Source: Pirellulaceae bacterium (lineage in GTDB: Bacteria; Planctomycetota; Planctomycetia; Pirellulales; Pirellulaceae). Taken from it: a stretch of 64,000 nt of DNA. The position numbers and the translations under genes were made by a program. Positions within the stretch are counted from its first letter, which is position 1, and each line of letters starts with the position of its first letter. The stretch covers positions 310,001 through 374,000 of the forward strand of contig JAHBXS010000005.1 of the NCBI GenBank assembly GCA_019636375.1, given 5' to 3'. The notes beneath the pieces are model-generated. The model saw nothing but the letters and a program-made list of their open reading frames with translations, did no database searches and was not told the DNA's origin. This document shows positions 49,937 through 60,950 of the stretch, one piece after another.

Positions 49937-51651
49937 ATTTAGGCTTGGCAAGATTTCTTTCCACTCGGTGCCGCCAAGGCAAACGGTCCTACGCCGACTT
50001 GAGGCCGGCCGAATCGACAGCCATATGGCGACCGATGTGGGCTGCATGGGTTGTTGGTCTCGTGCTAGTCCTAACCAGTAACTCGCTTGCGCAACAACGC
50101 CCGCCGACCCAAGCCGAGCTCTTGCGAGGACATTATGGGCGACTGCGAGCGAACAACGATCTGTTGTACTACCACTTGGACATCCGAATCGACCCAGAGA
50201 AAAAGTTCATTTCGGGTCAAAATACCATTCGATTCCAGATGCTCGCCGCTGACGACCGAATCCAAATCGATCTCTACGACCACTTCAATATCGACCGGAT
50301 TGTCTGGGGCGAAGTCGAACTGAAGCATGAGCGCGATGGCAATGCGGTGTTCATTCAGTTCCCCGAGCAATTACCGGCAGGGACGGAGCAGTCCATCGTC
50401 TTCCATTACTCAGGGACTCCGAAATCCCAAGGCCGCTTTGGGGGAATTTCCTTTGAGAAAGACCCAGCCGGACGACCGTGGGTCACGACCGCTTGCGAAG
50501 GCGAGGGCTCCAGCATCTGGTGGCCCAGCAAGGACCAATGGCGCGACGAGCCCGAGTCGATGGACATCAGCATCGCCGTGCGGAACGACTTGATGAACGT
50601 CTCCAACGGACGCTTTGTTAGCAAGGTCGATTTGGGGGATGGGTACACGCAATGGAACTATCATGTCAGTTACCCCATCAATTCATACAACGTGTCGATC
50701 AACGTCGGGAGCTACGTCCAATTTGGTGAGACCCTGGGGGATTTGACCCTCGACTATTACGTCTTGCCCGAAGACTTAGAAAAGGCCCAGGAGCAGTTCA
50801 AACAGGTCAAGCCGATGATGGAAGCCTTCATCCATTATTTTGGCGAGTACCCCTTTGAGCGAGATGGCTACAAGTTGATCCAAGTCCCTTACACCGGCAT
50901 GGAACACCAAACGGCGGTCACCTACGGCAACGGCTTTCGCAACGGCTACTACGGTCGGGATTGGACCGGCGTGGGGGTCAGCATGAAATTCGACTTTATT
51001 ATCATCCACGAAAGCGGCCATGAATGGTTTGGGAACGCCGTCTCGGCTGCCGACGTTTCCGATATGTGGATTCATGAAGGCTGGACGACCTACCTGGAAT
51101 GCATGTACGTCGAGCGTTTGTTTGGCTACGACGATGCACTGAAATACACGAATGGTTACAAGAACAAGATTGCGAATCGCTCGCCGATTGTCACCGAGCG
51201 GGGTTCGCATCAAGTCCCCCATCAAGACATGTATTTCAAGGGAGCACTGTTCTTGCACACGCTACGCAACGTGTTGGACGATGATACAAAATGGTGGGCG
51301 TTGGTGCGAGAGGTTTACGAAACCTTCAAATACAAAACGGCAATGACCGAAGAGCTGATCGAGTTGTTCAACCGTCGTTTCGGACAAGACTTGACCCCGA
51401 TTTTCCAGCAGTATTTGTGGCGAACGGCGCTGCCAAAACTCGAGCTCAAATTCGATGAAGGCGAAAAGTCGGTTGCCTACCGCTGGGTGGTTGACGAGCC
51501 GGAGTTTGCCATGCCCGTCAAGGTCGGTAAACGTGGCAACTGGCAAACGATTCGCCCGACGACCGAGTGGCAAACGCTGGAGACGGAACTCTCGTCAAAT
51601 GATTTCGACGTGGCGACCGATCTGTTTTACATCCGCGTCGCCAAAGAGTAA
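49933..51651 (+). CDS. Secreted M1-family metallopeptidase
   Basis: Starting at the ATGA overlap with the rhodanese gene, the 572-residue protein has an N-terminal hydrophobic signal (AAWVVGLVLVLTSNSLA, near 37-53). A second ATG at 50035 would give a shorter signal region. Zinc motif HESGH occupies residues 359-363, with the third ligand Glu382 in MWIHEGW. The exopeptidase GAMEN motif is replaced by GMEHQ at 322-326, as in a divergent bacterial subgroup. It should cleave N-terminal residues or short peptides in the periplasm. The pairing with a rhodanese is odd and may be incidental. Confidence 0.94.
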   Translation: MNLGLARFLSTRCRQGKRSYADLRPAESTAIWRPMWAAWVVGLVLVLTSNSLAQQRPPTQAELLRGHYGRLRANNDLLYYHLDIRIDPEKKFISGQNTIRFQMLAADDRIQIDLYDHFNIDRIVWGEVELKHERDGNAVFIQFPEQLPAGTEQSIVFHYSGTPKSQGRFGGISFEKDPAGRPWVTTACEGEGSSIWWPSKDQWRDEPESMDISIAVRNDLMNVSNGRFVSKVDLGDGYTQWNYHVSYPINSYNVSINVGSYVQFGETLGDLTLDYYVLPEDLEKAQEQFKQVKPMMEAFIHYFGEYPFERDGYKLIQVPYTGMEHQTAVTYGNGFRNGYYGRDWTGVGVSMKFDFIIIHESGHEWFGNAVSAADVSDMWIHEGWTTYLECMYVERLFGYDDALKYTNGYKNKIANRSPIVTERGSHQVPHQDMYFKGALFLHTLRNVLDDDTKWWALVREVYETFKYKTAMTEELIELFNRRFGQDLTPIFQQYLWRTALPKLELKFDEGEKSVAYRWVVDEPEFAMPVKVGKRGNWQTIRPTTEWQTLETELSSNDFDVATDLFYIRVAKE

Positions 51652-51677
51652 CACTCAAGACCCTAAAGTTATACTGC

Positions 51678-52721
51678 ATGTTCATCGCCGACTATCCCCC
51701 GTTTCGACCGTTTCAATGGCTGAGCAATCGTCATTTGCAAACTGTCGCTTCCTTTTTTACACCGGTGGGTCCGAGCAAAAATCCGACTCAGCGGTACGTC
51801 GTTCGCACTCCCGACGATGATGTCATGGTCATCCACGACAACATTCCCAAAAACTGGATCACCGGGGACCGAATCGCGATCTTGGTACACGGGCTATGTG
51901 GCTCGCACCGCTCGACCTATATCCGCCGCGCCTGTCAGAAACTTCGCCGCGAGGGGTTTCGCACGATCCGTGTCGATCAGCGGGGAGTAGGAGACGCCGA
52001 GCTCTTGAGTCGCGGTCACGCCCATGCGGCGGCCGTGGACGATTTGAAAGTCATTGTCGAGGCCGTTCACGAATTGAGCCCGCTGAGTCCTTTGACCCTG
52101 ATCGGATTTTCGTTGGGTGGCAATTTGGTGTTGAACACGGTTGGGCAATGGGGAGCCCAACATCCTCTCCATGTCGATTCGGCAGTTGCAATTGCACCAC
52201 CGATTGATTTGACCTACTGCACGGGTCATTTACGGCAGTGGGGGAATCGAATTTACGACGCCTATTTTTGCACGAAGCTTAAACGGGCACTGGAATACCG
52301 CCGCCGAATGGTCCCGGAGTTGTACGACAACGGCCTCACAAAACTTCCGGGGCGTTTAGTTCATTTCGACGATCAGTTTGTCGCTCCGGTTTCCGGTTTT
52401 TCAGGAGCCCGCGAGTATTACCAAGCTGCCAGTAGTGGGCCCGTGCTGAGGAATATCGAAGTTCCCACGTTGATTATCGCCGCCGAGGACGACCCGTTGG
52501 TCCCCAGTGAGACATTCAAGCACTGGGTTGTTTCCCCGCTGGTTGATTTGCTGTTCGCGCGGCATGGTGGCCATTTGGGATTCATTGGCCCGACTCGCGG
52601 CGACCCCGATTCCTACTGGATGGATTGGCGGCTCATCCGCTGGATTGTGGATCACGATCGCCATATCGCCGATCAGCGAGTCGAGCGGCATGGCCGTTGC
52701 GGTGAACCCCGCCGCGTGTAA
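51678..52721 (+). CDS. Alpha/beta hydrolase, YheT-like
   Basis: The 347-residue protein follows the YheT pattern: RPFQWLSNRHLQTV near the start, VHGLCGSHRSTYIRRACQKL (oxyanion region), RVDQRGVGDAELLSRG, the nucleophile elbow LIGFSLGGN with Ser, the acid in AEDDPLVP and the His in HGGHLGF. A predicted esterase or lipase fold, cytoplasmic, with unknown substrate. It begins 26 bp after the M1 peptidase stop, so shared transcription is likely. The last 20 residues are basic and poorly conserved, overlapping the approach to the tRNA gene. Confidence 0.92.
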   Translation: MFIADYPPFRPFQWLSNRHLQTVASFFTPVGPSKNPTQRYVVRTPDDDVMVIHDNIPKNWITGDRIAILVHGLCGSHRSTYIRRACQKLRREGFRTIRVDQRGVGDAELLSRGHAHAAAVDDLKVIVEAVHELSPLSPLTLIGFSLGGNLVLNTVGQWGAQHPLHVDSAVAIAPPIDLTYCTGHLRQWGNRIYDAYFCTKLKRALEYRRRMVPELYDNGLTKLPGRLVHFDDQFVAPVSGFSGAREYYQAASSGPVLRNIEVPTLIIAAEDDPLVPSETFKHWVVSPLVDLLFARHGGHLGFIGPTRGDPDSYWMDWRLIRWIVDHDRHIADQRVERHGRCGEPRRV

Positions 52722-52805
52722 AATGCTCTTTTAGTTCAGCCGGATTAGTTTGCCGTGATGGAACTCCCGGCCGGATTGAACGAATTGATTCACTATTTTC
52801 CATTT

Positions 52806-52879
52806 GCCCTCGTAGCTCAGTTGGATAGAGCAACGGATTTCTAATCCGTCGGTCGTAGGTTCGAGTCCTGCCGAGGGTG
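52806..52879 (+). tRNA. tRNA-Arg (anticodon TCT)
   Basis: The 74-base cloverleaf is clear: acceptor GCCCTCG pairs with CGAGGGT (the first pair G-T), D-arm GCTC/GAGC, anticodon stem ACGGA/TCCGT around the loop TTTCTAA with TCT at 52840-52842, and T-arm GTAGG/CCTGC with TTCGAGT. CCA is not encoded. A T-run (TTTTTT) begins two bases after the discriminator and could end transcription. The argS gene lies 6 kb away. Confidence 0.97.
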
Positions 52880-52961
52880 CTTTTTTGAAATGTCGAGCTC
52901 ATGCTGGTAAATTCAGGCCAGAGTTGGCGAAATTTCTTGAACCGAAAGCAAGCGATTGGCG

Positions 52962-53222
52962 ATGCCAAATTCCGATCCTCCAGAGGTTCTCGAACTGTTG
53001 AAAGTGATTGAGTCACTGACGCCCAAAGCAGTGCCTTTTCACGAGTTGTTCCGTTTGGTCGAGGCACTTAGCGAAGTTGTTGATCCCGATTCATTGGGCA
53101 GTTGGTTCGACACCCCCAACGAGGGATTCCAAGGCTTGAAACCAATCGAAGTCGTTGAGCGAGGTGAAATTGACCGGTTATGGGAAATGGTTTTCCGTCT
53201 CCGATCTGGTATACCTGCTTAA
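52962..53222 (+). CDS. Small MbcA/ParS/Xre-like (DUF2384-type) protein
   Basis: This 86-residue protein starts at ATG 52962 (a TTG two codons upstream is weaker). Its second half, SLGSWFDTPNEGFQGLKPIEVVERG, follows the MbcA/ParS toxin-binding pattern: a Trp, then PN, a gap, G-x-x-P, and a helix. In such modules the partner is a RES-type toxin, normally adjacent, but I see none here. The first half is helical but not clearly a DNA-binding domain. It could be an orphan antitoxin, a relic, or a divergent protein. It lies next to the tRNA-Arg gene, a common site for integration. Confidence 0.65.
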   Translation: MPNSDPPEVLELLKVIESLTPKAVPFHELFRLVEALSEVVDPDSLGSWFDTPNEGFQGLKPIEVVERGEIDRLWEMVFRLRSGIPA

Positions 53223-53333
53223 ACGTACTAACACAGCTTTTCTTTGGGGAATGTCCCCAGCGTCTGATACCCCAATTTTCAGCCATGCCCTAACTGATCA
53301 GGCAAGGTTGTCGATTCGCTAAACGATCTGGTG

Positions 53334-54638
53334 TTAGCCGTGGTCGGAGAGGCGCCAGCCGCTGGGGAGGACGGCGCCTTTGACGATCACCGGGATGCCG
53401 TCGCGGATGACGAATTGCGGATGGTCCAGCGGGGTTTCTTGCGTCTGTTTCGTGTTGACGATTTCGACCCCAGGAGCGATGCAGCAGTTCTTGTCCACAA
53501 TCGCACAATCGATCAACGAATTGGCACCGATCCCAATCGGAATGCCGCCATTCGATTCTAACTCCGTCAACTCATCCGACCCTTGATAGAAATCGGCCCC
53601 CATGATGATCGAGTTCCGCACGACGGCGTTATTCCCAATCGTGGCCCGCAAGCCGATCACGCTGTTTTCAATCACGGCACCATCGCCGATCTTGCAACCG
53701 TTCGCGATCAGACTGTTCGAGACTTGAGCGTTCCCCATTCGAGTCGGCGGCAAGAACCTCGCTCTCGTGTAAACAATTGAATTCGTGTTCGCCAAATCAA
53801 ACGGCGGATTGATGTCGGACAGGCTCAAATTGGCCTCGTAAAACGAACGAATGGTCCCGATGTCCTCCCAGTAACCATCAAACCAATACGACTGGACGCA
53901 GTGAGTGCGGATCGTTGCCGGAAAGACCTCCTTGCCAAAGTCCCGGTAGTCGGTCTTGATAAGAACCTTTCGCAGCACGTCTTTGTTAAAAATATAGATT
54001 CCCATACTGGCCATAACGTTCCGCTGCGAATCGTGGAAGCCTCGCGCCCGCAATAATTCCGGATCGGTGCGCACGAGATCGAGTTCCTCCGCCGTCTGCG
54101 GTTTCTCCAAAAAGCCACGAACGCTGCCGTCGGTGTCCAAACGCATCACACCAAACGCCCGTGCCTGCTCCTCGGTGACGGGCATACAAGCGATCGACAC
54201 ATCGGCCCCGTTTCGTTGGTGTTCGGCCAGCATGTGAGCGAAATCCATCCGGTAAAGTTGGTCGCCCGACAAGATCACCACGTAATCGACATGGCGTTGG
54301 TCGATGTAAGTTAAATTTTTCCGGACGGCGTCGGCGGTTCCTTGGTACCAACTCGTCCCCTCGTTCATGGTTTCTTGAGCCGCGAGAATTTCCACAAACC
54401 CACCGCTGAACCGGTCGAAGTTATAACTTCGGCGAATGTGCTGGTGCAGACTGACGCTCATAAACTGCGTCAACACATAGATTTGGTTGATGTCGCTGTT
54501 GATGCAATTGGAAATGGGAATGTCGATGAGGCGGTACATGCCCCCCAGCGGAACCGCCGGTTTCGAACGAATCGCGGTTAAGGGAAACAGTCGCGTTCCA
54601 CGTCCACCACCTAACACCAAGGCCACTACATTTTTCAT
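53334..54638 (-). CDS. glgC: Glucose-1-phosphate adenylyltransferase
   Basis: The enzyme makes ADP-glucose from ATP and glucose-1-phosphate for glycogen synthesis. The 434-residue protein starts with the nucleotidyltransferase motif VLGGGRGTRLFPLTAIRSKPAVP and continues with GGMYRLIDIPISN, WYQGTADAVR, ILSGDQLYRMDF, FLEKP and YWFDGYWEDIGT. The C-terminal third is a left-handed beta-helix (ATIGNNAVVRNSIIMGADF pattern). The length is that of ADP-glucose pyrophosphorylases, and no other glycogen gene is next to it. Confidence 0.96.
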   Translation of the reverse strand: MKNVVALVLGGGRGTRLFPLTAIRSKPAVPLGGMYRLIDIPISNCINSDINQIYVLTQFMSVSLHQHIRRSYNFDRFSGGFVEILAAQETMNEGTSWYQGTADAVRKNLTYIDQRHVDYVVILSGDQLYRMDFAHMLAEHQRNGADVSIACMPVTEEQARAFGVMRLDTDGSVRGFLEKPQTAEELDLVRTDPELLRARGFHDSQRNVMASMGIYIFNKDVLRKVLIKTDYRDFGKEVFPATIRTHCVQSYWFDGYWEDIGTIRSFYEANLSLSDINPPFDLANTNSIVYTRARFLPPTRMGNAQVSNSLIANGCKIGDGAVIENSVIGLRATIGNNAVVRNSIIMGADFYQGSDELTELESNGGIPIGIGANSLIDCAIVDKNCCIAPGVEIVNTKQTQETPLDHPQFVIRDGIPVIVKGAVLPSGWRLSDHG

Positions 54639-54931
54639 AAACCTGATTCCAGTTCTTGTTCAATAACGACTTTTGCAGATTGTAAAGGGAAATTTGGTGT
54701 CAGTCAGCCAGCCTCGAAAAAAAAGCAAGTTCTGGGTTCTTCAGCCCCGATCAGTCTGGACCTTAACCTTAAAAGAAAGAGCCATTCCCGGCCATGCCTG
54801 AGTCGGCCCCCATCGCGATCTTCGTCGGCTTCGAGCCCCGTCTCATTGGTTGACTTTTGCCGTAAAAAACGGGAAACTATTGCTGCTTACAAAAGACAAT
54901 TCACCAGCAGTATAAATCAACCCCAAAGCCT

Positions 54932-57634
<2,703 letters not shown>

Positions 57635-57679
57635 GGTTTTCTCGTTCCGTCGTTTGGGACGATCAAACAACAAATGTAA

Positions 57680-57822
57680 CCGTTCACGGTATCGCCGGTG
57701 GAAACTAACAAATTGCCGCTTTAGTAAACCACATATCTAAGTAGTTTGCCGCAGCGTGTTCGTTAGGTCTGCCCGTCTTTTTTGCGGAGTGTCAAACCAC
57801 GTTGCCGTTCGCTTCGTGACCG
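57680..57822 (+). repeat. Dispersed hairpin repeat, copy F (long form)
   Basis: It aligns with 1355-1501 for about 140 bp: CCGTTCACGGTATCGCC, GCTTTAGTAAACCACAT, GCCGCAGCGTGTTCG and the core GCGGAGTGTCAAACCACG, then TTGCCGTTCGCTTCGTGACC. It fills the gap between acnA and the methyltransferase gene. Confidence 0.7.
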
Positions 57823-57848
57823 TATACCAACATTTTGCGTTTTCGCGT

Positions 57849-58760
57849 CTAGTCATACAACTGGGCTTGACGCTCTTGGTTTAGTCGGACTCGCGCTTGT
57901 TGGCAGTATTCCGGCGAGCAATCAAAGGCGATGTAGGACCTCGCCAATCGTTGGGCGACGACAGCGGTCGTTCCGGAGCCGCTAAAGGGATCAAGGACCA
58001 CTCCAGACTCAGGAGCGGTCGCCAGTAGACACGTCTCAACCAGTTTTTCGGGGAACACCGCGAAGTGAGCGCCTCGATATTTTGAAAGCGGGATCGACCA
58101 AACCGTCCGTTTGTTTCTGCCGAGCGGATGAAACGCTTGGTCCCAACGCGCGTTGTGCAAATTAGAATTGCCGCCGTTTTTGCCTTGTTCCGGTGTGCCT
58201 CCACGTGTACCAAAATGTTTTCTGCCACCTCGCATTTTTGAGTTTTCAGAAAAGGTCACATGAGGCTCGCGGATAGCATCAGCGTCGTAATGGTACTGGG
58301 CATTTTTGCTAAACAAAAAAATGTACTCGTGGTCGGTGGTAGGGCGAGACTTGACTGGCGATGGCATCGCGTTGGGCTTGTGCCAGATACAATCGCTTCG
58401 GAGGAACCAGCCATCGTCTTGCATGGCCAAAGCAAAACGCCACGGCATACCCAACAATTGATGGTCTTGGTATTTATCCCCCAGCACGACCCAGACAGCC
58501 CCCGAGTCCTTCATCGCCGGACGAATGGCCGCAAATACCCCGACAAGTCGCTCAACATAGCTCGATGGTGAACTTTCCTGACCCAACTGTCGGTCGTTCC
58601 CGTAGTCGCGTTGCTGATAGTATGGCGGGCTGGTGACTACGCAATCAACAAGCTCGCTTGGCAATCTGGCAGCAAGTGCGGCGGCATCTCCGCAGTGGAC
58701 TTGATTGAGCCACTCGGTGGTCGCGTCAAGTTCGGACGGTTTGTCAGAACGGGTATTCAC
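57849..58760 (-). CDS. Orphan DNA methyltransferase (TSPPY type)
   Basis: The 303-residue protein starts at GTG 58760, 14 bp after argS ends. It has the catalytic motif TSPPYY near residue 44 and the S-adenosylmethionine motif DPFSGSGTTAVVAQRL near 262, in the order typical of beta-class amino-methyltransferases such as M.PvuII. The TSPPY form points to N4-cytosine methylation or N6-adenine; the target site cannot be predicted. I see no restriction endonuclease nearby, so it looks solitary. It appears to be co-transcribed with argS, which is probably incidental. Solitary methyltransferases can mark DNA for regulation or protect against restriction. Confidence 0.92.
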   Translation of the reverse strand: MNTRSDKPSELDATTEWLNQVHCGDAAALAARLPSELVDCVVTSPPYYQQRDYGNDRQLGQESSPSSYVERLVGVFAAIRPAMKDSGAVWVVLGDKYQDHQLLGMPWRFALAMQDDGWFLRSDCIWHKPNAMPSPVKSRPTTDHEYIFLFSKNAQYHYDADAIREPHVTFSENSKMRGGRKHFGTRGGTPEQGKNGGNSNLHNARWDQAFHPLGRNKRTVWSIPLSKYRGAHFAVFPEKLVETCLLATAPESGVVLDPFSGSGTTAVVAQRLARSYIAFDCSPEYCQQARVRLNQERQAQLYD

Positions 58761-58774
58761 AATTTTATTTGCCT

Positions 58775-60742
58775 TTACATCTTGTCTACGACACCGATTC
58801 CCAGAAGTCCCAATCCCAATCGAATCGTCCTAGCGGCCAAATCGCACAGTTGCAGACGGCTGGCCTTCAATTTTTCCGAATCGGCAGTCAACACGGGGCA
58901 TTGATCGTAGAACTTGAAAAACGTTTGCGTCAGCTCGAAGAGGTATTGAGCCAAGAGATTCGGGCGGTAGTCAACAAGTACTTCATCAAGAGTTTCGCTG
59001 ACCTGCAAAATCATGATCCCCAATTCGCGTTCAAGAGGATGTTCAAACAAAAACGGTTTCGGCTGCGTACGAAACGATGCTGGATCGATGTTGTCGCGGC
59101 GATAAATTCCTTGAACCCGTGCGTAAAGATACTGGGCGTAGGTCGCCGTGAACCCCTTAAGTTCAAGCATCTTGTCGTAGCTGAAGGTGTAGTCGGAACT
59201 GCGGTGTTGCGAAAGGTCGGCGAATTTCAGGGCTCCAATTCCGACGATTTGAGCGATTCTCTCAATTTCAGCTTCGTCGACAAGTTCACTGGAATCTTTT
59301 TGCATTGCGATCAAAACCCCTTTGGCCTTCCGCTCGGCCTCATCCAGGAGTCCTGCCAACCCAACCGTGTCTCCGGATCGGGTCTTAAAGGGCCGTCCGT
59401 CCTCTCCTAGCACCGTGCCGAAGCTGACGTGCCGAAAATCTTGCGTCGCATATCCCCAACGAGCGGCCACGGCAAACAGTTTGTCGAAGTGCTCTTGTTG
59501 TCGATGATCGACGACATACAGCACGATGTCCGGACTCCATGTTTCGACACGATATTTGATTGTCGCGAGATCGGTCGTGGCGTACAAAAAGGCTCCGTCA
59601 CTTTTTTGAATCAACATAGGGGTTTCAAAATTATCCAGGAAAACACACATGGCCCCGTCGCTGACTTCAGCCATCCCCTTGTTCTTCAAATCATCGACCA
59701 CCGCTTGCAGTTGATCGTGGTAAAAGCTTTCTCCGAGAACTTGATCAAACCCCACATCTAATCGCTTGTAAATACTGTTGATGTCGTCCATACAACTTGG
59801 CAAAAACTCGCGCCACATCGCAAGGTTGTCGGCGTCACCCGCATGAAGTTTGGCGGTTTCCTCCAAAACAGACTGGTTGATTCTGGCATGCTCGTCTGCA
59901 AGTTGTTTCAATTCGGCAACGTTTTCAATTGCCGAAATTTTCTGCCGCAAGGCTGCGAGTTCTTCGTTTAGTTCGTCAAGTTTTTTTTCTAGGCGTTGAA
60001 TTTCTTTGGCTTTTTGTTTTCGCTCTCCCTTGTCTTCCGGCTCAGGGGCAGATTTCATTTGCGCGAACTGAACCTTCAATTGTTCAATTTGCTGCGCCAA
60101 CTGAGGAGCTTTCGAACAGGCCGAATGATAGTCACCAAGCTGCCGAACTCGGCGATACAAATCACCGAGATGTTGAACTGGATTTGCGCGATACGCAGCC
60201 TGGTCGCGAAAATGTTTGTAGCCGTAGATAATCATCCCGAACTGCGTCCCCCAATCACCGAGGTGATTGTCCGAGATGACATGATGTCCAACAAATCGAG
60301 CGATCCGCGCAAGTGCATCACCGATCACGGTTGAGCGGATGTGCCCAACATGCATTGGCTTGGCAACGTTAGGAGAGGAATAGTCAATCACAATCGTCAA
60401 TGGATTTGATGAAGCGGCGACGCCCAAACGATCATCGCTGACGGCCGTGGTCAACGCGGTCCGTAAAAATTCGTCGTCAATCCTGAGGTTGATGAAGCCT
60501 GGACCAGCAATTTCAACTTGGCTGCAAAGCCCCGAGAGGTTCGTTGTTTCAACCAAACTACCAGCAATTTCACGCGGCGCTTTCCCCAACGCCTTGGCCA
60601 GCCCCATTGCAAAATTTACTTGGTAATCCCCAAATTTCTTGTCTTGGGCCGGACGAATCATGCCTAAATAGTCCGCGGGCTGAACCCCCAGCGATTCAAG
60701 GGCAGGGGCAAAACACTGGCGAATTTCGGCAAGCAGATTCAT
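58775..60742 (-). CDS. argS: Arginyl-tRNA synthetase with coiled-coil insertion
   Basis: ArgS charges tRNA-Arg. The 655-residue protein has the N-terminal additional domain, the HIGH-type signature PNVAKPMHVGHIRST near residue 125, the class Ia Rossmann core with DNHLGDWGTQFGM, and a C-terminal anticodon-binding region with ATYAQYLYARVQGI and LLAQYLFELTQTFFKFY. KMSKS is not obvious; TVLGEDGRPFKTRSG occupies its place. Residues about 215-300 form a very charged helical stretch (KGERKQKAKEIQRLEKKLDEL) that most ArgS proteins lack. It is probably a coiled coil between the catalytic halves. Confidence 0.96.
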   Translation of the reverse strand: MNLLAEIRQCFAPALESLGVQPADYLGMIRPAQDKKFGDYQVNFAMGLAKALGKAPREIAGSLVETTNLSGLCSQVEIAGPGFINLRIDDEFLRTALTTAVSDDRLGVAASSNPLTIVIDYSSPNVAKPMHVGHIRSTVIGDALARIARFVGHHVISDNHLGDWGTQFGMIIYGYKHFRDQAAYRANPVQHLGDLYRRVRQLGDYHSACSKAPQLAQQIEQLKVQFAQMKSAPEPEDKGERKQKAKEIQRLEKKLDELNEELAALRQKISAIENVAELKQLADEHARINQSVLEETAKLHAGDADNLAMWREFLPSCMDDINSIYKRLDVGFDQVLGESFYHDQLQAVVDDLKNKGMAEVSDGAMCVFLDNFETPMLIQKSDGAFLYATTDLATIKYRVETWSPDIVLYVVDHRQQEHFDKLFAVAARWGYATQDFRHVSFGTVLGEDGRPFKTRSGDTVGLAGLLDEAERKAKGVLIAMQKDSSELVDEAEIERIAQIVGIGALKFADLSQHRSSDYTFSYDKMLELKGFTATYAQYLYARVQGIYRRDNIDPASFRTQPKPFLFEHPLERELGIMILQVSETLDEVLVDYRPNLLAQYLFELTQTFFKFYDQCPVLTADSEKLKASRLQLCDLAARTIRLGLGLLGIGVVDKM

Positions 60743-60950
60743 AAAACGTTGAGAGCTTTCCAGGCAATGGGAACCAAATAGTGAATGTTTCCGTTGAATG
60801 TCACAAAAATTCCCGATTCACGCAATCCGGGTAAAGGCTTAAAATATCCAGTTGCGGGGAACATAACCAACACGTCCGGTGGCAAAAAAATCAAAGCTGG
60901 ACGGGCAAGCGATCTGTTAGACGATACAGACAAAAAGGGGACGCAGGACA

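Noticed and set aside
52806..53222. Integrated element using tRNA-Arg as attachment site
   Set aside because: No integrase, no duplicated tRNA 3' end and no composition change were seen near the tRNA.
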